This document shows positions 56,502-64,000 of a DNA stretch of 64,000 bases, in pieces (position 1 is the stretch's first letter; each line of letters begins with the position of its first letter). Source of the stretch: Fibrobacter sp. UWR2. GTDB lineage: Bacteria; Fibrobacterota; Fibrobacteria; Fibrobacterales; Fibrobacteraceae. Both the position numbers and the translations under genes were made by a program. Location of the stretch: positions 1-64,000 of the forward strand of contig NZ_MWQE01000006.1 in assembly GCF_002210285.1 (NCBI RefSeq), written 5' to 3'. A model generated the notes under the pieces. That model worked only from the letters and a program-made list of their open reading frames with translations, searched no databases and was not told the origin of the DNA.

Positions 56502-57157
56502 GGCGTGCTGCCCTCGTTTTTCTTGGCTTCCCGCTCTTCGGCTTCGCGCTTTGAGTACGCGCAGCCGCAGTAGTTTTGACGGTAGAGGTTGTATTCGGCA
56601 GAGAGTTCTATGGAACGCTTGTTTCCGCCCTTGCGCTTGAAGTCGCTGGGGAGCGCCTTGACGCCGTAGATTTCGCCCTGTTCCTTGGCCACCACGTTTA
56701 GCACCTGTTCGTCTTTCTTGGGGCTGATGGTGAGCGTGGTGGTGAAGTAGTCGAATCCCATTTCCTTCGCGAGTTTTGCCGTTTCGCCGAGACGCAGTTC
56801 AAAACACTTGCGGCAGCGCTTGCCGCCTTCCTTCTCTTCTTCGAGCCCGCGCGCGATGTCGTAGAACTTCTTGGGGTCGTATTCGCCCTCGATAAATTTC
56901 ACCGGATACTTTGTCTTGAATGTAGAGACGAAACGCTTGATTTCGGCGACGCGGTGGGCGTATTCCTCGGAAGGGGCGATATTCGGGTTGTAGTAGAAAA
57001 TCGTGATGTGGAAGAACTGCGAGAGGTACTCGATGCAGTAGGTGCTGCAGGGCCCGCAGCAGGCGTGCATTAGGAGCGTAGGGACAATTCCCTTGCGCTG
57101 GTTCCAGCGGATGATGTAGCCGAGGTCGCGCTGGTAGTTGTGATAGGCTTCGCCCAT
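56498..57157 (-). CDS. queH: QueH: epoxyqueuosine reductase
   Basis: A 219-residue protein of the DUF208 family, which reduces epoxyqueuosine to queuosine in tRNA and replaces QueG in many bacteria. Conserved cysteines are present: HACCGPC near residue 31, RCRKCFE near 120 and NYCGCAYSKRE near the C-terminus, the ligands of its iron-sulfur and metal site. TVSPKK-like ISPKKDEQ and LPSDFKRKGGNKRS complete the pattern. It lies 24 bp after a small membrane-protein gene on the same strand. The tail overlaps the barrel gene convergently. Confidence 0.92.
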   Translation of the reverse strand: MGEAYHNYQRDLGYIIRWNQRKGIVPTLLMHACCGPCSTYCIEYLSQFFHITIFYYNPNIAPSEEYAHRVAEIKRFVSTFKTKYPVKFIEGEYDPKKFYDIARGLEEEKEGGKRCRKCFELRLGETAKLAKEMGFDYFTTTLTISPKKDEQVLNVVAKEQGEIYGVKALPSDFKRKGGNKRSIELSAEYNLYRQNYCGCAYSKREAEEREAKKNEGSTP

Positions 57158-57181
57158 AAATCTAGTCCTAGGTTCTCTCGT

Positions 57182-57571
57182 CTAGAAATCGAGTGTGCCG
57201 AATGCCGTTATCCAGAAGCAGATCGTGGCGACGACGGCGAAGCTGCCCATGACCATGCGTTCCCTGTAGGCCGTGCTGAACAGGACTGTCGCTGTGTAGA
57301 ACGTAAGGTAGACCGCGAAGAAGAACGCGAGGATGCGCGTAATCATGAACGGGATAATCTCGGGGACGATGTGGCCTGCGCTGAGGAGTACGAACATCGC
57401 GAAAAACTGCATGCAGATGGGAATGATGAACGCCTTGCGCGCTTCCTTGGGAACCACCTTGTTACGACCGTTCATGGCGTACAGGCCGAGTGGGGCGCCG
57501 AATGCGAGAGCCACGTTCAGGGCGATGGACGGCAAGAAGAAAATGGCTCCGATGATGGTCGCGATAGTCAT
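57182..57571 (-). CDS. Small integral membrane protein of unknown function
   Basis: A 129-residue protein with about four hydrophobic helices (IIGAIFFLPSIALNVALAF, AFIIPICMQFFAMFVLL, ILAFFFAVYLTFYTA and a final one ending AFGTLDF) and a charged loop (NGRNKVVPKEARK). I chose ATG 57571 because the longer frame upstream is out of character and antisense to the next gene's tail. It has no clear ribosome site; a hairpin lies directly upstream. It likely shares a transcript with queH, 24 bp downstream. Family not recognised. Confidence 0.6.
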   Translation of the reverse strand: MTIATIIGAIFFLPSIALNVALAFGAPLGLYAMNGRNKVVPKEARKAFIIPICMQFFAMFVLLSAGHIVPEIIPFMITRILAFFFAVYLTFYTATVLFSTAYRERMVMGSFAVVATICFWITAFGTLDF

Positions 57572-57588
57572 GGCGTAAAGATAAAAAA

Positions 57589-57631
57589 TAACCCCCTCAG
57601 GTAAAGGAGGAGACCTGAAGGGGTTTGGGAG
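57589..57631 (-). terminator. Terminator or leader hairpin
   Basis: AACCCCCTCAGGT (57589-57601) and ACCTGAAGGGGTT (57619-57631) form a 13-bp stem with one mismatch. On the minus strand it is followed by ATTTTTTAT. It fits a terminator for the beta-strand protein gene ending at 57766 and lies 18 bp before the next start codon on the same strand. Confidence 0.65.
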
Positions 57632-57765
57632 TGTTTGGGTATCTATAAGATACCTATTTGCAGGGGCTTGGGCGGGGAAAATCGTGATATTCTTGTTTAC
57701 ACGTGTGAACAATTCTGTGTACGGAATATGGCGATTTTTGCTCAAAATCGGCAATTTTGACCGAT

Positions 57766-59145
57766 TTAGAAGAAAAATCCGGCGGTTACCTGTGCATGGG
57801 TGGGGTGAAAGTTCGAGGTTTCCGTGCGCTGGAAGGCTGCCGTGAGGGCGAATTCGAGGAAGTCCCCGTAGATGCGGGTCTCGGTGCGGACTTGGAGCTT
57901 TTTCTGGGGGCTTGCTTCCGGCGCGACGAGAGCGATGCGGTAGCTGTTCCTGCGGCTGCCCGCGTTTTTTTGGCCGCTTTTCCTTGCGAGAATCTCGTCT
58001 AGTTCGGCGGCGATTTCGAGACGCGGCGCCTGCCAGGAATTGCCGGAGCGCTCGTGCCGGGTGCGCGCCCCGCCGGTAAACGTTGCGGTTTTTTGCCCGA
58101 AGGCATGCGAGGAGGCTATCTTGGCCTGGTATACGGTCTGGTCGCAGTCGCTTGCCGCTTCGATGCATGTGACTTTTATGGCGGGGCGAGCAATTTCCGG
58201 CCCGCCGGAAATGTCGATGGAGAATCTTCCGGAGATACTGTCGGAACGGAGCGGCCTCGTGGCCCTCGCGCTCACTGTTGCCTTCGTGTTGAGGAAATCT
58301 TTTGCGTGCAGGGTTAAGTTCTGCGTCGACCAGAAACTGTTCTTGAGGATGCTTGTGCTCAGGCGGGCCGGGGCCGGGATGGAATCTCCGTGGATATAGC
58401 CTGTCGTACTCCACGAGAAGGCGGAAGTGTTCCTGGTGCGGAAGGAGAATCGCACCAGCGGGGAAGATTGCCCGGCCTGGTACCATGCGGTGATTCTTCC
58501 GGAGGGGACTGTGAGCGTGAGGCTCCCCGATGGTGAATCCGTGCTTGCCGAGTCTCCCTTGCTGTACCAGATTGCCGCCTGTGCCGTAAACTTGGAAAAC
58601 GGGCCTGCCGTAATCCCTGCGTATGTTACTTTGGATGTATCGAACGCTGCGGAAAGCCTGAATTTTCCGAGGGAATAGGAGATGGCGGTGCCCCAGAAGG
58701 TATCGAGCGGTATTTCGGAATGCAGTTCTCGTGAGGAGACCTGCCCGAAGTGCGCCTCGCCCCGCTTGCTCCTGTAGGTGAGGAGTTCCTGCGTACCGAG
58801 CCTGAGGGTGAGTCTGCGGAATGCAAGCTCGAGTTCCTTGCGGTGGCTCGAGACTGCTCCTGTGGAATCGAGCCGGAGTTTCGTTGTGTAGTGCCCGTGG
58901 TAGAACTTGCGTACGGAATCGGGCATGGGTATGGCCGGATCCCCGCAGGGCTCGTCGGAGTAGATTTCGGCAAGTGCGCATGCTTCCCGCATGTTGCCTT
59001 CGTCCATCAGCGAAATAATCTCGTTCGCCTCTTCGGGTGCGATTAAACCGTCGTCCCACCATTCGAAAACCTTGGCCTCGGTGAGTTCCGCAGCCAATAC
59101 CTGTACGGCAGCCATCAGTGCCATGAGTAAAAGTCTCTTGCCCAT
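57766..59145 (-). CDS. Exported beta-strand-rich protein, probable outer-membrane barrel
   Basis: A 459-residue protein. The signal peptide is MGKRLLLMALMAAVQVLAA. A helical N-terminal part (VFEWWDDGLIAPEEANEII; LMDEGNMREACALAEIY) looks like a small helical-hairpin domain also seen before some bacterial barrels. From about residue 90 the chain is alternating beta strands rich in Ser, Thr and Arg and ends GFFF, an aromatic end expected of an outer-membrane barrel. No family recognised. It diverges from rsmG over about 96 bp. Confidence 0.7.
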   Translation of the reverse strand: MGKRLLLMALMAAVQVLAAELTEAKVFEWWDDGLIAPEEANEIISLMDEGNMREACALAEIYSDEPCGDPAIPMPDSVRKFYHGHYTTKLRLDSTGAVSSHRKELELAFRRLTLRLGTQELLTYRSKRGEAHFGQVSSRELHSEIPLDTFWGTAISYSLGKFRLSAAFDTSKVTYAGITAGPFSKFTAQAAIWYSKGDSASTDSPSGSLTLTVPSGRITAWYQAGQSSPLVRFSFRTRNTSAFSWSTTGYIHGDSIPAPARLSTSILKNSFWSTQNLTLHAKDFLNTKATVSARATRPLRSDSISGRFSIDISGGPEIARPAIKVTCIEAASDCDQTVYQAKIASSHAFGQKTATFTGGARTRHERSGNSWQAPRLEIAAELDEILARKSGQKNAGSRRNSYRIALVAPEASPQKKLQVRTETRIYGDFLEFALTAAFQRTETSNFHPTHAQVTAGFFF

Positions 59146-59241
59146 TTCTTCTCCGCAATAGTGCTCTACTTATAAAGACGGTTTCGCGGGCAAAATAAGC
59201 CGTTTGATGACCTTTTTTCGTATCTTTTTTAAATTTGGGGT

Positions 59242-60006
59242 ATGGCAAGTTCGTCCTGGTCAAAAAAAACATTCGCTCGCGCGGGCAGTTCTGCGGGTCG
59301 CGACTTTGTTCCGCATATCAAGGCGCCGCGTACCGATTTCCCGCTGTTTAATGGCAAGCGCGTGAAGCCCTCGCTTGAAGGCCTCGACAAGCTACTGCAT
59401 TACTATGGCGTGGAACTTCAGGAAAGTTCCCTCAAGCAAATATGGGAATTTCACCAGTTGCTACGTGCCAACAACGAAGACCAGGACTTGACTCGCCTGA
59501 ATGCGTTCGAGACGATGGTGGAACGCCACTACGCGGACTGCACTCTCATTAATGCGTTTGTTCCGGAGTGGCCCGCCCGCATGATAGATGTCGGGAGTGG
59601 CGCCGGTTTTCCGGGGATTCCGCTGAAGTTGGTGAATCCGCACATCCGTCTTACTTTGTGCGAACCGCGCCCGAACCGCATCAACTTCCTCAACATGGTC
59701 ATCGAGAAGATGGGCCTTAAGGGCATCGACGTGTTCGGCCACAAGGTTACGAGCAGGAGCATGACCATCCCTGTGGATGGCGTCATCAGCCGTGCGTTCG
59801 AACTCATGGAGAAGACTCTCCCGCGCATTGCAAATTCACTCAAGGTCGGTGGTCGCGTCTACTTTATGAAGGGTCCCGGAGTGGCCGACGAACTCGCGGT
59901 ATTCCACCCCGAAGATTTCGGATACAAGTTTGTCGGGAAGCATTTCTACACCATCCCGAACAGCACGCAGGACCGCGCCCTGATAATACTCGAACGTGTA
60001 GAATAA
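59242..60006 (+). CDS. rsmG: RsmG: 16S rRNA (guanine-527 N7) methyltransferase
   Basis: A 254-residue SAM-dependent methyltransferase. The SAM loop is VGSGAGFPGIPL (about 112-123), preceded by NAFETMVERHYADC and followed by EPRPNRINFLN and SRAFELMEKTLP. It modifies G527 of 16S rRNA. The protein is about 45 residues longer than usual because of a basic, Ser-rich N-terminal extension (WSKKTFARAGSSAGRDF) before the family's normal beginning near residue 47; the extension keeps the same frame and start. A bidirectional terminator follows. Confidence 0.9.
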   Translation: MASSSWSKKTFARAGSSAGRDFVPHIKAPRTDFPLFNGKRVKPSLEGLDKLLHYYGVELQESSLKQIWEFHQLLRANNEDQDLTRLNAFETMVERHYADCTLINAFVPEWPARMIDVGSGAGFPGIPLKLVNPHIRLTLCEPRPNRINFLNMVIEKMGLKGIDVFGHKVTSRSMTIPVDGVISRAFELMEKTLPRIANSLKVGGRVYFMKGPGVADELAVFHPEDFGYKFVGKHFYTIPNSTQDRALIILERVE

Positions 60007-60032
60007 TCCGCGCTTGTATTGAGGAATGAAAA

Positions 60033-60057
60033 AAGTCGGGCCCGTTGCCCGACTTTT
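60033..60057. terminator. Bidirectional terminator between rsmG and the PorV-like gene
   Basis: AAGTCGGGC (60033-60041) pairs perfectly with GCCCGACTT (60047-60055). T residues follow on the plus strand and A residues precede it, so it can serve both converging genes. Confidence 0.88.
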
Positions 60058-60078
60058 AAACTATTGTCTAGTGACTGA

Positions 60079-62265
60079 TTAGAACTTGAACAGGGCGCCG
60101 AAGCGCATCTGGCCGTCACGCACGCCGTCGTTGTCGCCCACGTCCATGATGGTCGCAAGGTCGAACTGCAGCATATCCGAAATCATGAATCCGATACCGA
60201 AGTCGGCTTCGTTACGCTTGCCGGTCCGGTCATAGAGGTAGCCGAGGCGGAGAGCCACGGTGTTCGAATAAATGAATTCCAGGCCGGTGTTGAAGACACC
60301 CTGTAGCAGCGAGTTCTTGAATGCGGTAAATCCGTGACCGCCGCGTTCGGGGTGCCCGATGGATTTCCAGCAGGCTATGTAGAACGGCTCGGGGTCGCCC
60401 TTATCGTCGTCGTACACGACTTCGCGGTTGTAGTCCGCGGCAATCGTGAGCCTGTAGTCGGCAAGCGAGAGGATTTCGTAGGAAAGTCCCACGCGCCAGG
60501 TGAGCGGAATCGGGTCCTCGATGGTCTTGTCTACGTAGTAGACGCTCGGGCCGATGTTCGCGAGCACGAGAGCGAAGTTCAACTTGTCGATAAACAGGTC
60601 CTTCTTGAGGATGCCGATATCGAATGCGTAGCCGAATGTTGTCGCTTCTTCTTCGCCGGCACCTGCACCGGAACTCAGGTCGGAGTAGAACAACTTGATG
60701 GAGAGGCCGAGACCCCAGTTGTTCGGGAACCGCGTGCCGTAGCTTACGCCGCCCACGATTTCGGAACTGTTGTAGGCCACGAGGTCGTCGGCGTCTACGT
60801 CGCCCGAGACAACGGTGGAACCGAAACTCACGAAGTTCACGAAGAACCCGAGTGTTCCCCATTCGGCAACGGGGACGGTCATGCCGCCGAAGAGGTGGTA
60901 GAGGTCGGGAATGTTCAGGATAGGCAGGAGCTTCTCGTAGAACGCGACGAGCTGGTAGTCGGCATCCTTGTAGAGTTCCATGCCGTTTGCGGTACTGAAC
61001 CACACGTCGCCGCCCTGCGGCAGGACCTTCCATACCTTGTTTGTGCTGAGTCCGTTACCCGAATGGAAATGCAGCCACTCGTCTTCTTTCTTGACGCTGC
61101 CTTCCTGTTCGGCGACTCCGCGTTCGAGTTCTGCCTTGCGTCCGCTTGCGGTCGCGTAGTCGGGCAGGTGGCGCCACACACCCTTGTCGGTTGCAATCCA
61201 GATATGGCCCTTCTGGTCTACGGAAATGTCGTTCACCACGTTGCCGTCGAACTGCACCTGTTCCCACTTGCGCAGGTTGAAGTGGCTAAGGCCGCCCTTG
61301 TGCGCCGCCCATACGTGTGCGGAACTGTCTACGGCGAGTGCTGTCGGGTGCAGGTCCATGATGCCGTCCTCTTCGGTGAAGAGGCTCCAGCGGTCCTTGT
61401 CGTTGATACTCTTCTTGGGCACGAGGCGCGCGATGCCGGCGCCGTCGACTGCAACGTAGAGTTCCTTGCGTTCCTCGGACCACACGAGGTCGTTAATCTT
61501 CTGGCTCGGGAGCACCTTGCCCTTCTGCTCGAACTGCCCGTTACGGTACAGGAACAGGCCGTTGTCGGTACCGATCCAGAGCGATGCGCCCTGGTTCTCG
61601 AGTGCGTTGATACGGTGCGACCCGAGTTCGCTTTCGTAGCTCTTCCAGGCCTTGCCGTCGAAGCGGTAGAGCGCCTTCGGGGTGCCCACCCAGAGTTTTT
61701 CCGTGCGGCTCTCGTAGAGGAGCGCCGTGATGGTGTCCTTCACCACGAGGTTCCACGGGATTTTCACTTCCACGACATGCGATTCGTCGTCGGCGTTCTT
61801 GATGTCGTTGAACTTCTTGACCTGGCGGGTGTATTCGTCGAGCCCGCGCTCGGTGCCGGCAAACACACGCACGGCGTCCTTGACTTTCGCGTTGCCCTGG
61901 AGCGTCACCGTGTGGTAGTCGACCCACTGTTCGCTATCGTATTTCAGAATGCCGTTGACCGTACCTGCCCAGAGCTCGCTCTTGGAGAAGAATCCGTTCT
62001 TGGAACGGCTTGCCATCTGCGTAAAGTGGGGAGTCTTCTTGCCGTCGGCGGGGTACGAGACCTTCCATTCGTCGGCGAGAGGCCCGAAGGCGAGGCCTGC
62101 GGGGTTGTAGAACATGGCCGAAGCATCGTCGGCAAGTGCGGCACCCGCTTCGCCCATGCCGAGCTGGCGTGCGCCAACGGGCATTTCGAGGGTGATGATG
62201 GCCGAACCTGCGGCTAGCGAGATTGCCGGTGCAAAAAGTAATGCAGAAAGTAGAGATTTACGCAA
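60079..62265 (-). CDS. PorV-like outer-membrane protein with inserted beta-propeller
   Basis: A 728-residue exported protein. After a signal peptide (RKSLLSALLFAPAISLAAG) comes the PorV/UPF0164 hallmark VGARQLGMGEAGAALADD (30-47) and FYNPAGLAF. The barrel is then interrupted at about residues 85-430 by propeller repeats of the two-component-regulator-propeller type (LWVGTPKALYRFD, LWIGTDNGLFLYR, VWAAHKGGLSHF, IWIATDKGVWRH, VWFSTANGMELY). Barrel strands resume at about 440 and end FGALFKF. PorV acts as a carrier of type IX cargo. The start is TTG 62265: GGAGG lies four bases upstream, and TTGCGTAA overlaps the previous stop by 8 bp, so the two are coupled. Confidence 0.85.
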   Translation of the reverse strand: MRKSLLSALLFAPAISLAAGSAIITLEMPVGARQLGMGEAGAALADDASAMFYNPAGLAFGPLADEWKVSYPADGKKTPHFTQMASRSKNGFFSKSELWAGTVNGILKYDSEQWVDYHTVTLQGNAKVKDAVRVFAGTERGLDEYTRQVKKFNDIKNADDESHVVEVKIPWNLVVKDTITALLYESRTEKLWVGTPKALYRFDGKAWKSYESELGSHRINALENQGASLWIGTDNGLFLYRNGQFEQKGKVLPSQKINDLVWSEERKELYVAVDGAGIARLVPKKSINDKDRWSLFTEEDGIMDLHPTALAVDSSAHVWAAHKGGLSHFNLRKWEQVQFDGNVVNDISVDQKGHIWIATDKGVWRHLPDYATASGRKAELERGVAEQEGSVKKEDEWLHFHSGNGLSTNKVWKVLPQGGDVWFSTANGMELYKDADYQLVAFYEKLLPILNIPDLYHLFGGMTVPVAEWGTLGFFVNFVSFGSTVVSGDVDADDLVAYNSSEIVGGVSYGTRFPNNWGLGLSIKLFYSDLSSGAGAGEEEATTFGYAFDIGILKKDLFIDKLNFALVLANIGPSVYYVDKTIEDPIPLTWRVGLSYEILSLADYRLTIAADYNREVVYDDDKGDPEPFYIACWKSIGHPERGGHGFTAFKNSLLQGVFNTGLEFIYSNTVALRLGYLYDRTGKRNEADFGIGFMISDMLQFDLATIMDVGDNDGVRDGQMRFGALFKF

Positions 62266-62824
62266 GATGCCTCCAGTCGGGGACGTCGTAGGAGCTTCCG
62301 TGGGTGGGGACGACCGCTTTCCAGCCGGACTTGCTCGGGTTTTCCCAGGGCTGCTTGGGCAAAAGCTTGCAGTCGCAGCCGAGCACGTATGGCGGCAGTA
62401 TTTCCGCATGGTTGCGGATCTGTTCGCGGGTAATAAAGTTTTCTTCGTGGACGAACTTCACGTATTCCTTGCCCTTGGGGCCGAGTTCAATCCTGTAGGT
62501 GACGGTGCCGTTCTGGTCGCCGTCGTCGATAGTCTTGATGGTTTCCTCGATGGAGGCGTTCCACTTGTCGAGATATTCCTTCCGCTGTTCGGGGGTGAGC
62601 TGTTCCTGCGTCTCGAGCCAGGCGCGGATGGAATTTTCGGAGGGTTTCACGGCTGTGATGGATTCCCTGGCCGGGCGGACGACCACGGCGTATTTGCCGG
62701 ACACGTCGATGACCGGCTTGACTTCCTCTTTTTCGTCGGCACTATGGATGACTACATAGGCTCCAATTCCTGCGAGGATGACGGACAGGATGATGATAAC
62801 TATGACAATGATGACTGATAGCAT
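62258..62824 (-). CDS. Single-pass membrane protein of unknown function
   Basis: A 188-residue protein. One N-terminal hydrophobic helix (LSVIIVIVIIILSVILAGIG) is followed by a soluble domain, probably periplasmic, with a Pro-rich C-terminal half. I do not recognise the family. Its stop overlaps the TTG start of the PorV-like gene by 8 bp, so the two are translated together and may act together. The start follows GGAAAAG. The 76-bp gap to the divergent FKBP gene must hold both promoters. Confidence 0.68.
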   Translation of the reverse strand: MLSVIIVIVIIILSVILAGIGAYVVIHSADEKEEVKPVIDVSGKYAVVVRPARESITAVKPSENSIRAWLETQEQLTPEQRKEYLDKWNASIEETIKTIDDGDQNGTVTYRIELGPKGKEYVKFVHEENFITREQIRNHAEILPPYVLGCDCKLLPKQPWENPSKSGWKAVVPTHGSSYDVPDWRHLA

Positions 62825-62900
62825 AATCTTTTCCGTTCTATATTAGAATTCCTCTTTTCTCAAAAACTAGCATTTTCTATCTTGTGGGGTAGGAGTTTTT

Positions 62901-64000
62901 ATGTTAAAAATGAAGTTTTTTCTTGTTCTGTTGTTTTCTGGCATAGTATGGGCCATCCCTTTCAATGTAGAAGTGGTAAAAACAGGTGATGGCGACGAGA
63001 TTCGTGCGGGCCAGCTTATCAAGGTGCACTACAAGGGCTACCTCTATGCAGATATTGTAAAGTTCGATAGCCTGAAGGTCGTGGCGGATTCCATTGCCAA
63101 GGCCGATTCCGTAGCGAAGGCGGCGGCACCGAAGGCCGATGCAAAGAAGGGCTCGAAGAAGGCAGACAAGAAGGTTGAAGAGGTTAAGCCGGATTCCGCT
63201 GCCGTGGATAGCCTTGCAGAAGAGGCTCCGGTCGATACGCTTACCCCGTTTGCCGATACGTATGCAAGTGGCGATCCCCTGGAATTTACTATTGGCGTGG
63301 GCCAGGTGATTGCGGGCTGGGACAAGGGCATTGTCGGGATGAAGGTGGGCGAGGTCCGCAAGCTTACTATCCCTTACGTGATGGCATACGGCGAGAATTC
63401 GCTCGAAGGCATCCCCCCGTATTCCGACCTTTATTTCGAGGTGGAACTCGTGGCCGCAGAAAAGCCCATGGAACCGGACGTGTTCCCGGCTGATTTGAAC
63501 AAACTAAAATGGTCGGACAAGGGCAAGGGCCTCAAGATTTACGACGAGAAGGTCGGTTCGGGCAAACCGGCGATGATTGGCACGAACCTCAAGGTGCACT
63601 ACACGGGTTGGCTCGTTTCGGGCCGCAAGTTCGGCAGTTCCAAGGATATGGGCAAGCCGTTCGAGGTGGTGCTTGGCGCGGGCAAGATGATCAAGGGCTG
63701 GGAACAGGGCCTTGACGGCATGCGCGAAGGCGGTGTGCGTTGGCTGCGCGTGAGCCCCTCCATGGGTTACGGCGCGACCGCGTTCACGATGATTCCGCCG
63801 AACTCCACTCTCGTGTTCCGCGTCGAACTTGTAGAATCGATGGTCGACCCCGAGATTGCTGCCAAGATGGACTTTTTCCCGGATACGACAACGCTCGCCT
63901 TCGAGCACGGTTCCGAAGGACTGCGCTATGCGGTTATCCAGAAGGGCGAGGGTGAACCGGCCCGCGCTGGCGCGAACGTGAAGGTGCATTACACGGGCTG
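62901..64000 (+). CDS. Multi-domain FKBP-type prolyl isomerase (partial, runs off the window)
   Basis: The first 366 codons of an exported FKBP-type isomerase; the end is outside. AGGAG (62891-62895) precedes ATG 62901, and the signal peptide reads MLKMKFFLVLLFSGIVWA. FKBP domain 1 (about 22-190) is split after IKVHYKGYLYADIVKFD by a low-complexity Lys/Ala/Asp insertion (about 60-110). Domain 2 (about 210-320) is complete: NLKVHYTGWL, MIKGWEQGLDGM, GYGATAFTMIPPNSTLVF. Domain 3 begins near 345 (NVKVHYTG) and is cut by the window edge. It would act on proline bonds of periplasmic or surface proteins. Confidence 0.88.
   Translation, partial: MLKMKFFLVLLFSGIVWAIPFNVEVVKTGDGDEIRAGQLIKVHYKGYLYADIVKFDSLKVVADSIAKADSVAKAAAPKADAKKGSKKADKKVEEVKPDSAAVDSLAEEAPVDTLTPFADTYASGDPLEFTIGVGQVIAGWDKGIVGMKVGEVRKLTIPYVMAYGENSLEGIPPYSDLYFEVELVAAEKPMEPDVFPADLNKLKWSDKGKGLKIYDEKVGSGKPAMIGTNLKVHYTGWLVSGRKFGSSKDMGKPFEVVLGAGKMIKGWEQGLDGMREGGVRWLRVSPSMGYGATAFTMIPPNSTLVFRVELVESMVDPEIAAKMDFFPDTTTLAFEHGSEGLRYAVIQKGEGEPARAGANVKVHYTG

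Noticed and set aside
60334-62217. 627-codon open frame antisense to the PorV-like gene
   Set aside because: The opposite strand has a signal peptide, barrel and propeller repeats; this frame has none.

Overview
The window looks like a chromosome segment of a Fibrobacter-type bacterium (phylum Fibrobacterota, a Gram-negative fibre degrader). The call rests on family markers seen together: a fibro-slime domain protein, a TIGR02145-type 'major paralogous domain' lipoprotein, a TIGR02147-type regulator, a lipoprotein with a long serine-rich linker, a GH5 cellulase with a C-terminal sorting-type tail, and a PorV-type outer-membrane protein. No second organism is implied. No transposase, integrase, CRISPR array or tRNA was seen.

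Layout. Bases 1-96 are the 3' end of a 5S rRNA gene and the terminator of its rRNA operon. Bases 250-20106 hold very large secreted surface proteins: a 1404-residue fibro-slime protein; a broken 7.2-kb gene and its intact 2363-residue paralogue, each with ten CUB-like modules separated by nine InlB-B-like repeats; a 45-codon peptide gene; and a serine-rich lipoprotein. A 96-bp scrap of an ABC-F gene lies between the two paralogues, and an intact ABC-F gene follows the second one. I read this as a duplicated segment that has partly decayed.

Bases 22250-30750 are mixed: a zinc-ribbon membrane protein coupled to a secreted hydrolase, a cupin, a phosphohexomutase, an AspT/YidE-type transporter with a TIGR02145 lipoprotein, and a divergent LysR regulator. 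Bases 28916-37733 (minus strand) are a recC-recB-recD operon led by a 58-codon gene with its own promoter.

Bases 37795-48554 are mostly housekeeping: a zinc-binding unknown, FolD, an FKBP lipoprotein, an ArgA-type N-acetylglutamate synthase, a nitroreductase, a hexapeptide acetyltransferase divergent from the GH5 cellulase, FolE and a GT4 glycogen synthase. Bases 48610-64000 hold a GLUG-repeat surface protein, a YgiQ radical-SAM protein, a TIGR02147 regulator/lipoprotein/beta-barrel cassette with unusual inverted repeats upstream, QueH, RsmG, a PorV-like barrel split by a beta-propeller, and a multi-FKBP protein that runs off the end.

How they fit together. The surface proteins (fibro-slime, CUB/InlB giants, GLUG, GH5) carry signal peptides and C-terminal tails of the kind used for type IX-like export. 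The PorV-like protein and the periplasmic FKBP isomerases would be plausible export and folding partners. That link is inferred from family knowledge and not shown by the sequence. Gene starts were moved from the longest open frame where a signal peptide, Shine-Dalgarno site or overlap decided it.
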